Positions 1 to 9,366 are shown, numbered from the stretch's first letter. The stretch is 64,000 nucleotides of DNA from Arthrobacter yangruifuii (GCF_009192775.1 NZ_VTFX01000005.1:727090-791089); one strand, 5' to 3'. Notes: a model not told the origin generated them from the sequence alone. A program made the numbers and translations.

Positions 1-1
1 G

Positions 2-556
2 GGCGTACTGGCGCACTTCGATGCCGTCACCGCCGCCACGGACCTGCCGGTGATGATTTATGACATTCCCGGCCGCGCCGGGATTGCCCTGAGCACCTCC
101 ACCCTTATCCGGCTGGGCGACAATCCGAAGATCCTGGCCCTGAAGGACGCCAAGGCGGACTTCGCGGGCATCACCCGCGTGCTGGCCAACACCACCCTGG
201 ACGTCTATGCCGGCGATGACGGGCTGACCCTGCCGTGGATGGCCGCCGGCGCCGTCGGCGTCGTGAGCGTGTCAGCGCACATCGCCACCGCCCGGTTCCG
301 CGCCCTCGTGGACGCTGCGGCGGCCGGCGACTTCGCCACCGCCCGCCGCATCCATTTCGAACTGGACCCCCTGATCCGTGCGGTCATGACGCACATCCCC
401 GGGGCCGTCTCCGCCAAGCAGATCCTGGCACTGCAGAAGGTGATCCCCAGCGCCGTCGTCCGCCTGCCGCTGGTGGCCCCGGACGCCGTCGAAATGGAAG
501 CCGTCTACACGGACCTGGCCGAAGCGGGCATGGACTTCTCCCGGGCAGGGGCGTAG
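2..556 (+). CDS. dapA: 4-hydroxy-tetrahydrodipicolinate synthase, C-terminal part (5' end outside window)
   Basis: Condenses pyruvate with aspartate semialdehyde in the first committed step of lysine/diaminopimelate synthesis in the cytoplasm. The frame is open from the window edge, so the N-terminal third is missing. The visible part has YDIPGRAG, which carries the family tyrosine of the catalytic triad (YNVPSRTG in relatives), then LALKDAKAD, whose lysine matches the Schiff-base lysine, then a GAVGVVSV segment typical of the barrel's later strands. It stops four bases before the RNase J start. The dapA-rnj-ftsK order is conserved in actinobacteria. Identity is secure; the true start cannot be seen. 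Confidence 0.93.
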   Translation, partial: GVLAHFDAVTAATDLPVMIYDIPGRAGIALSTSTLIRLGDNPKILALKDAKADFAGITRVLANTTLDVYAGDDGLTLPWMAAGAVGVVSVSAHIATARFRALVDAAAAGDFATARRIHFELDPLIRAVMTHIPGAVSAKQILALQKVIPSAVVRLPLVAPDAVEMEAVYTDLAEAGMDFSRAGA

Positions 557-560
557 CCGG

Positions 561-2252
561 ATGAGTGAAACCGCAGACGGCGCACTGCTCACCCCGCCGG
601 CCCTGGATCCCGGAACCCTGCGGATCGTCGCACTGGGCGGCCTGGGGGAAATCGGCCGGAACATGGCCGTGTTCGAGATTGACGGCAAGCTGCTCATCGT
701 GGACTGCGGCGTGCTCTTCCCGGAGGAGACCCAGCCCGGGGTGGACCTGATCCTGCCGGACTTCTCCTACATCGAGGACCGCCTGGACGACGTCGTCGGC
801 CTGGTGCTCACCCACGGCCACGAGGACCACATCGGCGCCGTGCCCTACCTGCTGCGGCTCAAGAACGACATTCCGCTGATCGGCTCCCAGCTGACCTTGG
901 CACTGGTGGAAGCCAAGCTGCAGGAACACCGCATCAAACCGTTCTCCCTGACCGTCACCGAGGGCCAGATTGAACAGCTCGGTCCGTTCGAATGCGAATT
1001 CGTGGCCGTCAACCACTCCATCCCCGATGCGCTGGCCGTGTTCATCCGCACCGCCGCCGGCACGGTGCTGCACACCGGCGACTTCAAGATGGACCAGCTG
1101 CCTTTGGACGGCCGGATCACGGACCTGCGCGCCTTCGCACGGCTGGGCGAAGAGGGCGTGGACCTGTTCATGGCCGATTCCACCAACGCCGACGTTCCGG
1201 GGTTCACCACGGCCGAACGCGAGATCGGCCCGGTGCTGCGGGAACTGTTCGGCAAGGTGGACAAACGCATCATCGTGGCGTCCTTCTCCTCCCATATCCA
1301 CCGCGTGCAGCAGGTCCTCGACGCCGCCGCCGCCCATGGACGCTTCGTCTGCTTTGTCGGCCGGTCCATGGTGCGCAACATGGCCATTGCCGAGAAGCTG
1401 GGCTACCTGCACGTGCCCGAGGGCATCCTCGTGGACCTGAAGAACGTGGATGACCTGCCGGACAACAAGGTGGTGCTGATGTCCACCGGGTCCCAGGGCG
1501 AGCCCATGGCTGCCCTGTCCCGGATGGCCAACGGCGACCACCGCATCCGCGTCGGGAAGGGGGACACCGTCATCCTCGCCTCGTCCCTGATCCCGGGCAA
1601 TGAAAACGCCGTGTTCCGCGTGATCAACGGACTGATGCGGCTCGGTGCCGACGTCGTCCACAAGGGCAACGCGAAAATCCACGTCTCCGGGCACGCTGCC
1701 GCCGGGGAACTGCTGTACTGCTACAACATCCTGCGGCCGAAAAACGCCATGCCGGTGCACGGAGAGACCCGGCACCTGATTGCCAACGGCCGCCTGGCCG
1801 CCGCCACTGGCGTCCCGGAGCAGAACATCATCCTGGCTGACGACGGCACGGTGGTGGACCTGCGCGACGGCAAGGCCCGCGTGGTGGGGGAAGTGGAGTG
1901 CGGTTTCGTCTACGTGGACGGCTCCAGCGTCGGGGCAATTACGGACACCGACCTGAAGGACCGCCGGATCCTCAGCGAGGAAGGCTTCATCTCCATCATT
2001 TCCGTGGTGAACCGCAGCACCGGCACCATTGTCTCCGGTCCGGAAATCCATGCCCGCGGCTTCGCCGAGGGGGACGCGGTGTTTGACGAGATCATTCCTA
2101 AAATCAGTGCTGCCCTGGAGGAAGCGGTGCGGTCCAACACCGACCACACCACGTACCAGCTGCAGCAGGTGGTCCGCCGGGTGGTCGGCACCTGGGTCAA
2201 CCGCCGACTGAGGCGCCGTCCCATGATTGTGCCGGTGGTGGTCGAGGCCTAG
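561..2252 (+). CDS. rnj: Ribonuclease J (metallo-beta-lactamase/beta-CASP nuclease)
   Basis: RNase J is a cytoplasmic 5'-3' exonuclease and endonuclease for mRNA turnover and rRNA maturation. The 563-aa protein has the usual family length. After a short N-terminal tail it has GGLGEIGRNM, then the zinc-binding THGHEDHIGA motif near residue 75, HTGDFKMD for the next metal ligands, ADSTNAD, and a beta-CASP region with SSHIHRVQQ and STGSQGEP. HVSGHAAAGE and PVHGETRHL supply the late conserved histidines, followed by the C-terminal dimerisation domain. It starts four bases after dapA and is probably co-transcribed with it. Confidence 0.96.
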   Translation: MSETADGALLTPPALDPGTLRIVALGGLGEIGRNMAVFEIDGKLLIVDCGVLFPEETQPGVDLILPDFSYIEDRLDDVVGLVLTHGHEDHIGAVPYLLRLKNDIPLIGSQLTLALVEAKLQEHRIKPFSLTVTEGQIEQLGPFECEFVAVNHSIPDALAVFIRTAAGTVLHTGDFKMDQLPLDGRITDLRAFARLGEEGVDLFMADSTNADVPGFTTAEREIGPVLRELFGKVDKRIIVASFSSHIHRVQQVLDAAAAHGRFVCFVGRSMVRNMAIAEKLGYLHVPEGILVDLKNVDDLPDNKVVLMSTGSQGEPMAALSRMANGDHRIRVGKGDTVILASSLIPGNENAVFRVINGLMRLGADVVHKGNAKIHVSGHAAAGELLYCYNILRPKNAMPVHGETRHLIANGRLAAATGVPEQNIILADDGTVVDLRDGKARVVGEVECGFVYVDGSSVGAITDTDLKDRRILSEEGFISIISVVNRSTGTIVSGPEIHARGFAEGDAVFDEIIPKISAALEEAVRSNTDHTTYQLQQVVRRVVGTWVNRRLRRRPMIVPVVVEA

Positions 2253-2350
2253 TCCGCACCGGGCTGCCCCGGCGCGCAAATCCGTTCCCGGGCCGGTCCG
2301 GGCCGCGTAAATCCGGGGGATCGGGGGACATATCGGGTAGCGTGGCTCGT

Positions 2351-5257
2351 ATGGCGACTCGTACTTCCCCTGCCGCGCGCAGCGGTTCCTCCGGCCGGAC
2401 CCCGGCCCGGAACTCCGGCGGCAACTCCAGCAAGACCCCAGCCAAGTCCGGCCAGCGGGGCGGATCTACAGGCCGGGGGAGCTCCGCGTCGCGGCAGGCG
2501 CCCCCGGACCAGCTGCCCCTGCCGCTGCGTGTGGTGGAGAGCGCCTGGATGGGCATCTCCCGGCTTGCCGGGGCCGGCGTACGCAAGCTCGGCACCGACG
2601 TTTCCCCCGAGCGGGAGATCCGCCGGGACGGTACCGGGTTCTTCCTGCTCCTGGTCGCCCTCGCGGTCGCCACCGTGGAGTGGTGGGCGCTGCGCGGTCC
2701 CGTTGCCGACATCATCCATGCCGGCGCCGCCGGAACCTTCGGCTGGATGGCGGTGGTCCTGCCCTTCATGCTCACCACCGGGGCCATCCGGCTTTTCCGC
2801 TATCCGGAGCGCCACCGGGCCAACAGCCGGATCAGCATCGGCCTGGTGATCATGCTGCTGGCCGGCGCCGGGATCACCCACATAGCCGGCGGCCTGCCCG
2901 CATTGTCGGACGGTTTTGACCGCCTCTGGGCCTCCGGCGGCATTGTCGGCTTCCTCGTCGCCGGGCCGCTGTCCGCAGCCCTCACCGTGTGGCCCGTGCT
3001 GGCCCTGCTGTCCCTGCTGGTGTTCATCAGTATCCTGATCATCACCGCGACGCCGTTCCGCCACATTCCGCTGCGGCTTCGCGCCCTCTACGAACACCTG
3101 ATGGGCCAGGACCTGGCCCCGGATGATCCCGAAGCGCATGACCAGAGCTACCTTTACGGCACCCCGAAGCCGCAGAAGGTGAAGAAGCCGCGCAAGAGCC
3201 GCCGTGAGAAGGAAGCCGAGGCAGCCGCCGCGCAGGACGGCTTCGCCGGCGATGAAGCGTTCGAGCGCGCACTGCTGCAGGACGAGGAAGACGAGGCAGC
3301 CGCTGCCGCAGCCGCCACGCCCGCCGCGCCGGCCGTGCCGCCGGGCGTCCGGCGTCCCACCCAGGCCGAGCTGGCCACACAGAAGATCCGCCGCAACCAG
3401 GGCCTGCCCGTCGACGACGGCATGGGTGCTGACGCTGCCGAGCCCCCCACCGAGGCCATCAGCACGGTCCCCGGGGCCACCGAGGTGCTGAACCTGGCCG
3501 CGGTGCCGCCGGTCGCCCCCGTGCCCTCCCGTCCGGTGGCGCACACACCTCCGGCCGCCCCCATTCCGCAGCGCACCGAGCAGCTGCAGCTGTCCGGCGA
3601 CATCACGTACACCCTGCCGCCGTCGGACTTCCTGCCGCCGGGACCGCCCGCCAAGGAGCGTTCTGAAGCCAACGACGCCGTCGTCGCCGCCCTGACCCAC
3701 ACCCTCGAACAGTTCAATGTTGATGCCAAGGTCACCGGGTTCTCCCGCGGCCCGACGGTAACCCGCTACGAGATTGAACTCGGCGAAGGCACCAAGGTGG
3801 AGCGGGTCACCGCACTGTCCAAGAACATTGCCTACGCCGTGGCCAGCTCCGACGTGCGCATCCTCTCGCCCATCCCGGGCAAGTCCGCCATCGGCATCGA
3901 AATCCCGAACGCGGACAAGGAAGTCGTCGCCCTGGGCGATGTGCTGCGCTCCAACTCTGCTCGGAAGACCGAACACCCCATGGTCATGGGTGTGGGCAAG
4001 GACGTCGAGGGCGGCTTCGTCGTCGCCAACCTCGCGAAGATGCCCCACCTGCTGGTCGCCGGCGCCACCGGTGCCGGCAAGTCCTCCTTCGTGAACTCGA
4101 TGATCACTTCCATCCTGATGCGCTCCACACCGGACGAGGTACGCATGGTGATGGTGGACCCCAAGCGTGTGGAGCTGACCGCCTATGAAGGCGTGCCGCA
4201 CCTGATCACCCCGATCATTACCAACCCGAAGAAGGCCGCCGAGGCGCTGCAGTGGGTGGTCCGGGAAATGGACACCCGCTATGACGACCTCGCCAACTTC
4301 GGCTTCAAGCACATTGATGATTTCAACAAGGCCGTGCGCAACGGCAAGGTCATCCCGCCCGCCGGCTCCAAGCGGGTCATCCGCGCCTACCCGTATCTGC
4401 TGGTGATCGTGGACGAACTCGCCGACCTGATGATGGTTGCCCCGCGGGACGTGGAAGACTCCATTGTCCGCATCACCCAGCTGGCCCGTGCCGCCGGCAT
4501 CCACCTGGTGCTGGCCACCCAGCGGCCGTCCGTGGACGTGGTGACCGGCCTGATCAAGGCCAACGTGCCCTCCCGGATGGCGTTCGCGACGTCGTCCGTC
4601 ACCGACTCCCGCGTGGTCCTGGACCAGCCGGGGGCCGAGAAGCTGCTGGGCCAGGGCGACGCCCTGTTCCTGCCGATGGGCTCCAACAAGCCCATACGTG
4701 TCCAGGGCGCCTGGGTGACGGAATCCGAAATCCACCGCGTGGTTGAGCACGTCAAGGGCCAGCTAAAGGCGGTCTACCGTGAAGACGTAGCGGTCACGGC
4801 ACCCAAGAAGCAGATCGACGACGACATCGGAGACGATCTGGACGTCCTGCTGCAGGCGACCGAACTGGTGGTGACCACCCAGTTCGGGTCCACCTCCATG
4901 CTCCAGCGCAAGCTGCGGGTGGGCTTCGCCAAGGCCGGCCGCCTCATGGACCTGCTCGAATCCCGCGGCGTGGTGGGACCGTCCGAAGGCTCCAAGGCCC
5001 GCGACGTGCTGGTGAAGCCGGATGACCTGGCTGCCACCCTGGCCGCCATCAGCGGCGGCGATGCTCCGGCCCCGTCCGGAGGAGCCGGAGCTGCCGCGCT
5101 GGCGGACAACGCCAATGCCAACCACGGGTTCGACCCCACCGGACCGGTGGACCTGGTGGCGGCGGATCTGGACGGCCGTCCCCAGGCGGAGGATTACCAC
5201 GACGGTGCGGAGGATCCCGACGGTTCCGAGGACGCGTGGAATCTCACCGGCCGGTGA
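2351..5257 (+). CDS. ftsK: FtsK/SpoIIIE-type DNA translocase
   Basis: Septal DNA pump that clears and resolves chromosome termini at division. About four hydrophobic segments lie in the first 240 residues, then a charged Ala/Pro-rich linker of about 250 residues, then the motor: Walker A GATGAGKSS near residue 575 and Walker B LLVIVDELADLMM near 685. A winged-helix gamma domain (TSMLQRKLRVGFAKAGRLMD) lies near 850-890. A GTG at 2342 is also in frame, but TAGCGT at 2338-2343 sits 7 bp before ATG 2351, which fits a leaderless transcript starting at the ATG. The gene ends 20 bp before the PgsA-type gene. A C-terminal acidic tail follows the gamma domain. Confidence 0.95.
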   Translation: MATRTSPAARSGSSGRTPARNSGGNSSKTPAKSGQRGGSTGRGSSASRQAPPDQLPLPLRVVESAWMGISRLAGAGVRKLGTDVSPEREIRRDGTGFFLLLVALAVATVEWWALRGPVADIIHAGAAGTFGWMAVVLPFMLTTGAIRLFRYPERHRANSRISIGLVIMLLAGAGITHIAGGLPALSDGFDRLWASGGIVGFLVAGPLSAALTVWPVLALLSLLVFISILIITATPFRHIPLRLRALYEHLMGQDLAPDDPEAHDQSYLYGTPKPQKVKKPRKSRREKEAEAAAAQDGFAGDEAFERALLQDEEDEAAAAAAATPAAPAVPPGVRRPTQAELATQKIRRNQGLPVDDGMGADAAEPPTEAISTVPGATEVLNLAAVPPVAPVPSRPVAHTPPAAPIPQRTEQLQLSGDITYTLPPSDFLPPGPPAKERSEANDAVVAALTHTLEQFNVDAKVTGFSRGPTVTRYEIELGEGTKVERVTALSKNIAYAVASSDVRILSPIPGKSAIGIEIPNADKEVVALGDVLRSNSARKTEHPMVMGVGKDVEGGFVVANLAKMPHLLVAGATGAGKSSFVNSMITSILMRSTPDEVRMVMVDPKRVELTAYEGVPHLITPIITNPKKAAEALQWVVREMDTRYDDLANFGFKHIDDFNKAVRNGKVIPPAGSKRVIRAYPYLLVIVDELADLMMVAPRDVEDSIVRITQLARAAGIHLVLATQRPSVDVVTGLIKANVPSRMAFATSSVTDSRVVLDQPGAEKLLGQGDALFLPMGSNKPIRVQGAWVTESEIHRVVEHVKGQLKAVYREDVAVTAPKKQIDDDIGDDLDVLLQATELVVTTQFGSTSMLQRKLRVGFAKAGRLMDLLESRGVVGPSEGSKARDVLVKPDDLAATLAAISGGDAPAPSGGAGAAALADNANANHGFDPTGPVDLVAADLDGRPQAEDYHDGAEDPDGSEDAWNLTGR

Positions 5258-5265
5258 ATCTTCGC

Positions 5266-5271
5266 TACGCT
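5266..5271 (+). promoter_or_regulatory. -10 box of a probable leaderless promoter for the PgsA-type gene
   Basis: TACGCT fits the actinobacterial TANNNT -10 consensus and ends exactly 6 bp before the GTG start at 5278. There is no Shine-Dalgarno sequence in between. The box lies in the gap after the ftsK stop. Confidence 0.5.
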
Positions 5272-5277
5272 GAAGCC

Positions 5278-5868
5278 GTGAGCAATTCTCCTACCGAGCG
5301 GGTTCCTACCCTCAATATCGCCAATGCACTGACAGTGGCGCGGATCCTCATGGTTCCGCTCTTCATCTGGTTCCTTGCCTCCGACGACGGCCGTGACGGC
5401 CTGTTCCGCTGGCTCGCCGTGGCAACGTTCGCCGTCGCCATCTACACCGACAAACTCGACGGCGATATTGCCCGCAGCCGGGGGTTGATTACCGACTTCG
5501 GCAAGATCGCCGACCCGATTGCGGACAAGCTGCTGATCGGCTCCGCCCTCGTGATGCTCTCCCTGCTGGGCGAGCTGTGGTGGTGGGTCACCATCGTGAT
5601 CCTCGTCCGCGAACTGGGCATTACGCTGATGCGCTTCGTGGTGATCCGGTACGGCGTGATGGCCGCCTCCCGGGGCGGCAAGCTCAAGACCGTGGTCCAG
5701 ACCTTTGCCATCTTTGTGTTCCTGCTGCCGCTGACCGCCTGGCTGGGCGCCTGGGCCTGGTGGATCGGAGCCGTCCTGATGGCCGCTGCTCTCGTGATCA
5801 CCGTCGTCACCGGCGTCGACTACGTGCTGCAGGCCGTGAAGCTGCGCCGGGCCGGTAAACGCGCATGA
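5278..5868 (+). CDS. pgsA: CDP-diacylglycerol-glycerol-3-phosphate 3-phosphatidyltransferase family
   Basis: Membrane enzyme of the CDP-alcohol phosphatidyltransferase family, expected to make phosphatidylglycerol phosphate. The 196-aa product starts MSNSPTERVPTLNIANALTVAR and has the family motif as TDKLDGDIARSRGLITDFGKIADPIADK (split over residues 58-86). That is a D-G-(x)2-A-R-(x)8-D-(x)3-D pattern, with K-L in place of the more usual first residues. Four to five hydrophobic helices are visible. An in-frame GTG at 5236 overlaps ftsK; GTG 5278 is preferred because TACGCT lies 6 bp upstream. Downstream it overlaps the CinA-type gene by ATGA. Confidence 0.9.
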   Translation: MSNSPTERVPTLNIANALTVARILMVPLFIWFLASDDGRDGLFRWLAVATFAVAIYTDKLDGDIARSRGLITDFGKIADPIADKLLIGSALVMLSLLGELWWWVTIVILVRELGITLMRFVVIRYGVMAASRGGKLKTVVQTFAIFVFLLPLTAWLGAWAWWIGAVLMAAALVITVVTGVDYVLQAVKLRRAGKRA

Positions 5869-6353
5869 GCCGGCCGCCGGCAGCTGTCCTCGCTGAAGAG
5901 GTCCTGGCCGCCGCGCGGCTGGCGGGGCAGACCATCGCCACCGCCGAGTCGCTGACGGCGGGGATGCTCTGCGCGGAACTGGGATCCGTGCCGGGGGCCT
6001 CTGCGGTTTTGCAGGGGGCAGTGGTCGCGTACCAAAATGGAGTCAAGCTTTCCGTCCTCGGCGTTTCGGCGGAGCTTTTGGCCGAAGCCGGATCCGTCGA
6101 CGGAAGGGTTGCCGAGCAGATGGCAGCCGGCGCGCGGCGTGTGCTCGGCGCCGACGTCGGGGTATCGACTACCGGCGCCGCCGGGCCCCAGGCCCATGAC
6201 GGCAAACCGGTGGGTACCGTGTTCGTGGGGATCGCTACTGCCGAGGGCACCTTCTCCCGGGAGTTCCTGTTCTCCGGGGACCGCACGGCCATCCGGACGG
6301 CGGCATGCACCCAGGCGCTTTCCCTGCTGGCGGCCGCGTTGAAGGACCGTTAG
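5865..6353 (+). CDS. CinA C-terminal domain protein (nicotinamide-nucleotide amidohydrolase type)
   Basis: Standalone CinA C-terminal/PncC-like domain, 162 aa. The family deamidates nicotinamide mononucleotide to nicotinic acid mononucleotide in pyridine nucleotide salvage. AESLTAGMLCAELGSVPGAS is the conserved signature; GVSTTGAAGPQ and GTVFVGIAT follow in the usual order. It has no N-terminal molybdopterin-binding domain, as is common when the two domains occur separately. The start ATG overlaps the upstream stop as ATGA, so translation is probably coupled to pgsA. The pgsA-cinA-clgR order is a familiar actinobacterial arrangement. Confidence 0.9.
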   Translation: MSRPPAAVLAEEVLAAARLAGQTIATAESLTAGMLCAELGSVPGASAVLQGAVVAYQNGVKLSVLGVSAELLAEAGSVDGRVAEQMAAGARRVLGADVGVSTTGAAGPQAHDGKPVGTVFVGIATAEGTFSREFLFSGDRTAIRTAACTQALSLLAAALKDR

Positions 6354-6599
6354 CGTCGAAGCAGAACAATGAAGCCGCGCGTCGGGAACAAAACCTGCAG
6401 GGCGTCAGTTGTTAGTATCAGGAACCGCCAAGGTTCTTTTATTACGATCTTTGGACAGTCTGCGGCACCGCCGCAGTCCGTACTCACAGGGAGCAGGACG
6501 ATACACATGGTTAAGCAACCCGTATCCGTGAACGGCGTGATCCGCTGGCGGGATGTAGGGTTGGCGGAAGACGCACACCGGGAGCCTAAGGAGCGCAAG

Positions 6600-6932
6600 A
6601 TGGTAGTTCTTCGTCACGAGATTGGTGATGTTCTCCGCGACGTGCGCCAGCGCCAGGGCCGTACCCTGCGCGAGGTGTCGCATAGCGCCCGTGTTTCCCT
6701 CGGCTACCTCAGCGAGGTTGAACGCGGACAGAAGGAAGCGTCATCAGAACTTCTGTCGTCAATCTGCACGGCCCTCGATGTGCCCTTGTCCCTGATGCTT
6801 CGTGAGGTCAGCGACCGGGTGGCAAACGCCGAAGGCGTTGCCATTCCAGATACCGTACCGACTGAGTTTGCCCGGGAGTTCGCCCGCGAATTCCCCGAAG
6901 ACCTGGCACGGGACCTGGCCCGCACATCCTAG
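6600..6932 (+). CDS. clgR: XRE-family regulator, ClgR-like
   Basis: Small DNA-binding activator of 110 aa. Residues about 10-65 form a Cro/C1-type helix-turn-helix: [20 protein letters not shown] is the recognition region, and [19 protein letters not shown] completes the five-helix fold. ClgR in relatives activates clp protease and stress genes; that role here is inferred from similarity and from its place after cinA. In-frame ATG codons exist at 6369 and 6507, but AAGGAG sits 6 bp before ATG 6600, which is therefore preferred. The C-terminus has a short repeated FAREFAREF segment. A possible -10 (TAGTAT) lies about 190 bp upstream, so the leader may be long. Confidence 0.85.
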   Translation: MVVLRHEIGDVLRDVRQRQGRTLREVSHSARVSLGYLSEVERGQKEASSELLSSICTALDVPLSLMLREVSDRVANAEGVAIPDTVPTEFAREFAREFPEDLARDLARTS

Positions 6933-7037
6933 AACCGCACCAACAAGCGCAGTTGCCGCGACGGACGGATCCGGCCGCAGCAGCAGCGTTGCCCCATAGA
7001 CATGCCCCTGAATCTGCAATTTCAGGGTGAACAGAGG

Positions 7038-7072
7038 AAACCCCCGTCGGCGCGGTGCCGGCGGGGGTTTGT
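7038..7072 (+). terminator. Bidirectional rho-independent-like terminator
   Basis: AAACCCCCG at 7038-7046 pairs with CGGGGGTTT at 7062-7070, extended inward by CGGC/GCCG. It separates the convergent clgR-like and MarR genes and has A and T runs on either side, so it could serve both. Confidence 0.8.
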
Positions 7073-7123
7073 TCTGCCCGCTGCCGTACGGCCGTGCTGC
7101 CGCGCGCGGTGCTGCGCCGGCAG

Positions 7124-7702
7124 TCAGCCCCGGCCGGGCCCTGGCGGCTCTTCCGGTTCCCCTGGTTCCTCCGGTTCCCCGCCGGGCTGGACGGAAGCAT
7201 TGAGCTTGTGCAGCAGCCGGACCAGGGTATCCAGTTCCTCCGGGTTCCAGTCTGTCCAGGTCTGCCGGGAACGCTCCCTGCGCGCGGCGGCGGTGTCCTG
7301 CAGCCGGGATGCGCCTACCGCGGTGAGATTGATCGGCTGGGCGCGTCCGTCCACCGGGTCCGTGTGCTTCTCCACCAGTCCCAGTGTCTGCAGCATCCCG
7401 ATCTGCCGGCTCAGCGAGGGCTTGCCCACGCCCACCGCTGCTGCGAGGTCAGTCAGGCGCATGGGTCCCTGCTGGTGGAGCAGCACCATCAGGCCGTAGG
7501 CGGAGGGCTCCATCTCCGGATGGATTTCCCGGGCGATCCGCTGGGAACTCGCCCGGGCCCGGCGCCACAGCACGCTGAGTTCCTGCTCCAGATCATCGAT
7601 TGCCGTGTCCCGGTCCGGAGCCGCGGCAGCAGTGCCGGCGGCGGCCGGAGCCGGGGAGGTGCTGCCGGCTGGGAAGCCGGGAGGACCGGATGTGTCGGTC
7701 AT
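7124..7702 (-). CDS. MarR-family transcriptional regulator
   Basis: Predicted dimeric winged-helix repressor, 192 aa. The first 30 residues are Ala/Pro-rich and probably disordered. The DNA-binding part is MRLTDLAAAVGVGKPSLSRQ followed by a wing containing DPVDGRAQPINLTAVG, the D-x-R-D-G-R-type loop of MarR. A Gly/Pro/Glu-rich tail ends the protein. The start ATG has TACACT (7714-7709 on this strand) 6 bp upstream, consistent with a leaderless transcript. It is divergent from DUF3046. The target and ligand cannot be deduced; the nearest candidate operator is a 12-bp direct repeat in the divergent region. Confidence 0.88.
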   Translation of the reverse strand: MTDTSGPPGFPAGSTSPAPAAAGTAAAAPDRDTAIDDLEQELSVLWRRARASSQRIAREIHPEMEPSAYGLMVLLHQQGPMRLTDLAAAVGVGKPSLSRQIGMLQTLGLVEKHTDPVDGRAQPINLTAVGASRLQDTAAARRERSRQTWTDWNPEELDTLVRLLHKLNASVQPGGEPEEPGEPEEPPGPGRG

Positions 7703-7714
7703 CCCTCCAGTGTA

Positions 7715-7779
7715 GGTTCGCCGCGCTGCCCGGGCACCGGGAAGGGACCGTTTTCACGGAAGGAACCGGTTCGCCGCGC
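7715..7779. repeat. 12-bp direct repeat in MarR/DUF3046 divergent promoter region
   Basis: GGTTCGCCGCGC occurs at 7715-7726 and again at 7768-7779, starts 53 bp apart (about five helical turns). The first copy abuts the probable -10 of the MarR gene. It may be an operator, but this is a guess from position. Confidence 0.4.
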
Positions 7780-7805
7780 CGTTGCTTGCGTGAGAGGATT
7801 AATTG

Positions 7806-8030
7806 ATGCGTATCAGTGATTTCTGGCGGCTTATGGATGACGAGTTCGGTCCGGCCTACTCCCGGGTCCTGGCTGCGGATCTGGTCCTTGGCCAGCTTGG
7901 CGGCGTCACTGCTTCAGAGGCCCTGGGTAAGGGGATGGAGCCGAAATCGGTATGGCTGGCGGTCTGCGACATCCAGGATGTTCCCCCGGAACGCCGGCTG
8001 GGCCGGGACGTAAAACCCAAAGCGGATTAG
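7806..8030 (+). CDS. DUF3046 protein
   Basis: Small protein of 74 aa belonging to the DUF3046 family, usually found just before recA in actinobacteria. MRISDFWRLMDDEFGPAYSRVLAADLVL is the characteristic beginning (split here at residues 1-28), followed by a helical region and PPERRLGRDVKPK at the end. ATG 7806 is taken as start; a TTG lies one codon upstream. Function is unknown. It is about 230 bp upstream of recA, with the SOS box in between, so it is probably not in the same transcript. Confidence 0.85.
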   Translation: MRISDFWRLMDDEFGPAYSRVLAADLVLGQLGGVTASEALGKGMEPKSVWLAVCDIQDVPPERRLGRDVKPKAD

Positions 8031-8072
8031 CGGCGGCTACGCCCAGGCGGACGGACACGCCGGGCCCGCTGT

Positions 8073-8088
8073 TCGAATATTTGTTCGG
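8073..8088. promoter_or_regulatory. LexA (SOS) box of recA
   Basis: TCGAATATTTGTTCGG matches the actinobacterial SOS consensus TCGAAC-N4-GTTCGA at 10 of 12 fixed positions. It lies about 175 bp before the recA start. Confidence 0.85.
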
Positions 8089-8263
8089 ATAAAGATATGC
8101 TCCTACACAGGGCCTGGTCGTAGCCGATGCGGCCCGGGGATATCCACAACAGAACCAGTTATGCGTTCCGGTCAGCCGTTTTGTCAGTGCCGCCGGATAG
8201 GGTCGTAGATAAGAAATGACGACCGGCCTACGGGCCGCCCACAACCACAACACGAGGTGAAGA

Positions 8264-9316
8264 ATGGCTGCTCCAGCCGACCGCGCAAAAGCCCTAGAGG
8301 CAGCGCTGGCCCAGATTGACAAGCAATACGGCAAGGGCTCGATCATGCGCCTGGGCGACGAAGTGCGCGCCCCCGCCGAGACCATTTCCACCGGCTCCGT
8401 AGCGCTGGACGTTGCGCTGGGCATTGGCGGCCTGCCCCGCGGCCGCGTCGTGGAGATCTACGGACCGGAATCCTCCGGTAAGACCACGTTGGCGCTCCAC
8501 GTGGTCGCCAATGCGCAGAAGAACGGCGGCATTGCCGCGTTCATCGACGCCGAGCACGCCCTGGATCCCATTTATGCAGCCAAGCTCGGCGTGGACACCG
8601 ATTCCCTGCTGGTCTCCCAGCCGGACACCGGCGAGCAGGCCCTGGAAATCATGGACATGCTGATCGGCTCCGGGTCCGTCGACGTCGTCGTCATTGACTC
8701 CGTTGCCGCCCTCGTTCCGCGTGCCGAAATCGAAGGCGACATGGGCGACAGCCACGTGGGCCTGCAGGCACGCCTGATGAGCCAGGCGCTGCGAAAGATT
8801 GCCGGACGCCTGAGCCACACCAACACCACGGCCATCTTCATCAACCAGCTGCGTGAAAAGATCGGCGTCTTCTTCGGCAGCCCGGAAACCACCACCGGCG
8901 GTAAGGCACTGAAGTTCTACGCTTCCGTGCGCATTGACGTCCGCCGCATCGAGACGCTGAAGGAAGGCACCAACCCGGTCGGCAACCGCACGCGTGCCAA
9001 GATCGTCAAGAACAAGATGGCTCCGCCCTTCAAGCAGGCAGAGTTCGACATCATGTACGGCGTCGGAATTTCCCGCGAGGGCGGACTGATTGACATGGGC
9101 GTGGAACACGGCCTGGTCAAGAAGTCCGGTGCCTGGTTCACCTACGACGGTGACCAGCTGGGCCAGGGCAAGGAAAACTCCCGCAACTTCCTGAAGGACA
9201 ATCCCGATCTGGCCGACGAGCTGGAACGCCGGATCCGCGAAAAGCTCGGGATCGACGCTCCCGGCGCTGACGCGCCGGCAGAGCCCAAGCTGAAGGCAGT
9301 CGGAAAGGACTCCTAG
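8264..9316 (+). CDS. recA: Recombinase RecA
   Basis: ATP-dependent strand-exchange protein and co-protease for LexA cleavage. 350 aa, standard length. Walker A is GPESSGKTT near residue 67, Walker [13 protein letters not shown] near 140, the L1 loop [22 protein letters not shown] lies near 155-178 (split), and [10 protein letters not shown] and SPETTTGG mark L2. A C-terminal acidic/alanine tail follows. The start ATG has GAGGTGAAG upstream. No intein is present. recX follows after a strong hairpin, and the SOS box lies upstream. Confidence 0.98.
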   Translation: MAAPADRAKALEAALAQIDKQYGKGSIMRLGDEVRAPAETISTGSVALDVALGIGGLPRGRVVEIYGPESSGKTTLALHVVANAQKNGGIAAFIDAEHALDPIYAAKLGVDTDSLLVSQPDTGEQALEIMDMLIGSGSVDVVVIDSVAALVPRAEIEGDMGDSHVGLQARLMSQALRKIAGRLSHTNTTAIFINQLREKIGVFFGSPETTTGGKALKFYASVRIDVRRIETLKEGTNPVGNRTRAKIVKNKMAPPFKQAEFDIMYGVGISREGGLIDMGVEHGLVKKSGAWFTYDGDQLGQGKENSRNFLKDNPDLADELERRIREKLGIDAPGADAPAEPKLKAVGKDS

Positions 9317-9322
9317 GCACCA

Positions 9323-9366
9323 CGCCTCCCGGGCCGCCGCTGAACCGGCCGCCCGGGAGGCGTTTG
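9323..9366 (+). terminator. Strong hairpin between recA and recX
   Basis: CGCCTCCCGGGC at 9323-9334 is perfectly complementary to GCCCGGGAGGCG at 9351-9362, followed by TTT. It probably terminates or attenuates recA transcription so that recX is made at a lower level. Confidence 0.7.

Noticed and set aside
384..2279. 631-codon open frame on the minus strand opposite RNase J
   Set aside because: Shadow frame caused by GC-rich codon bias; it is rich in His, Gln and Gly without domain motifs, and the plus strand holds a complete RNase J.
8720..9000. Intein in recA, common in some actinobacteria
   Set aside because: RecA is 350 aa with uninterrupted motifs, so no intein is present.
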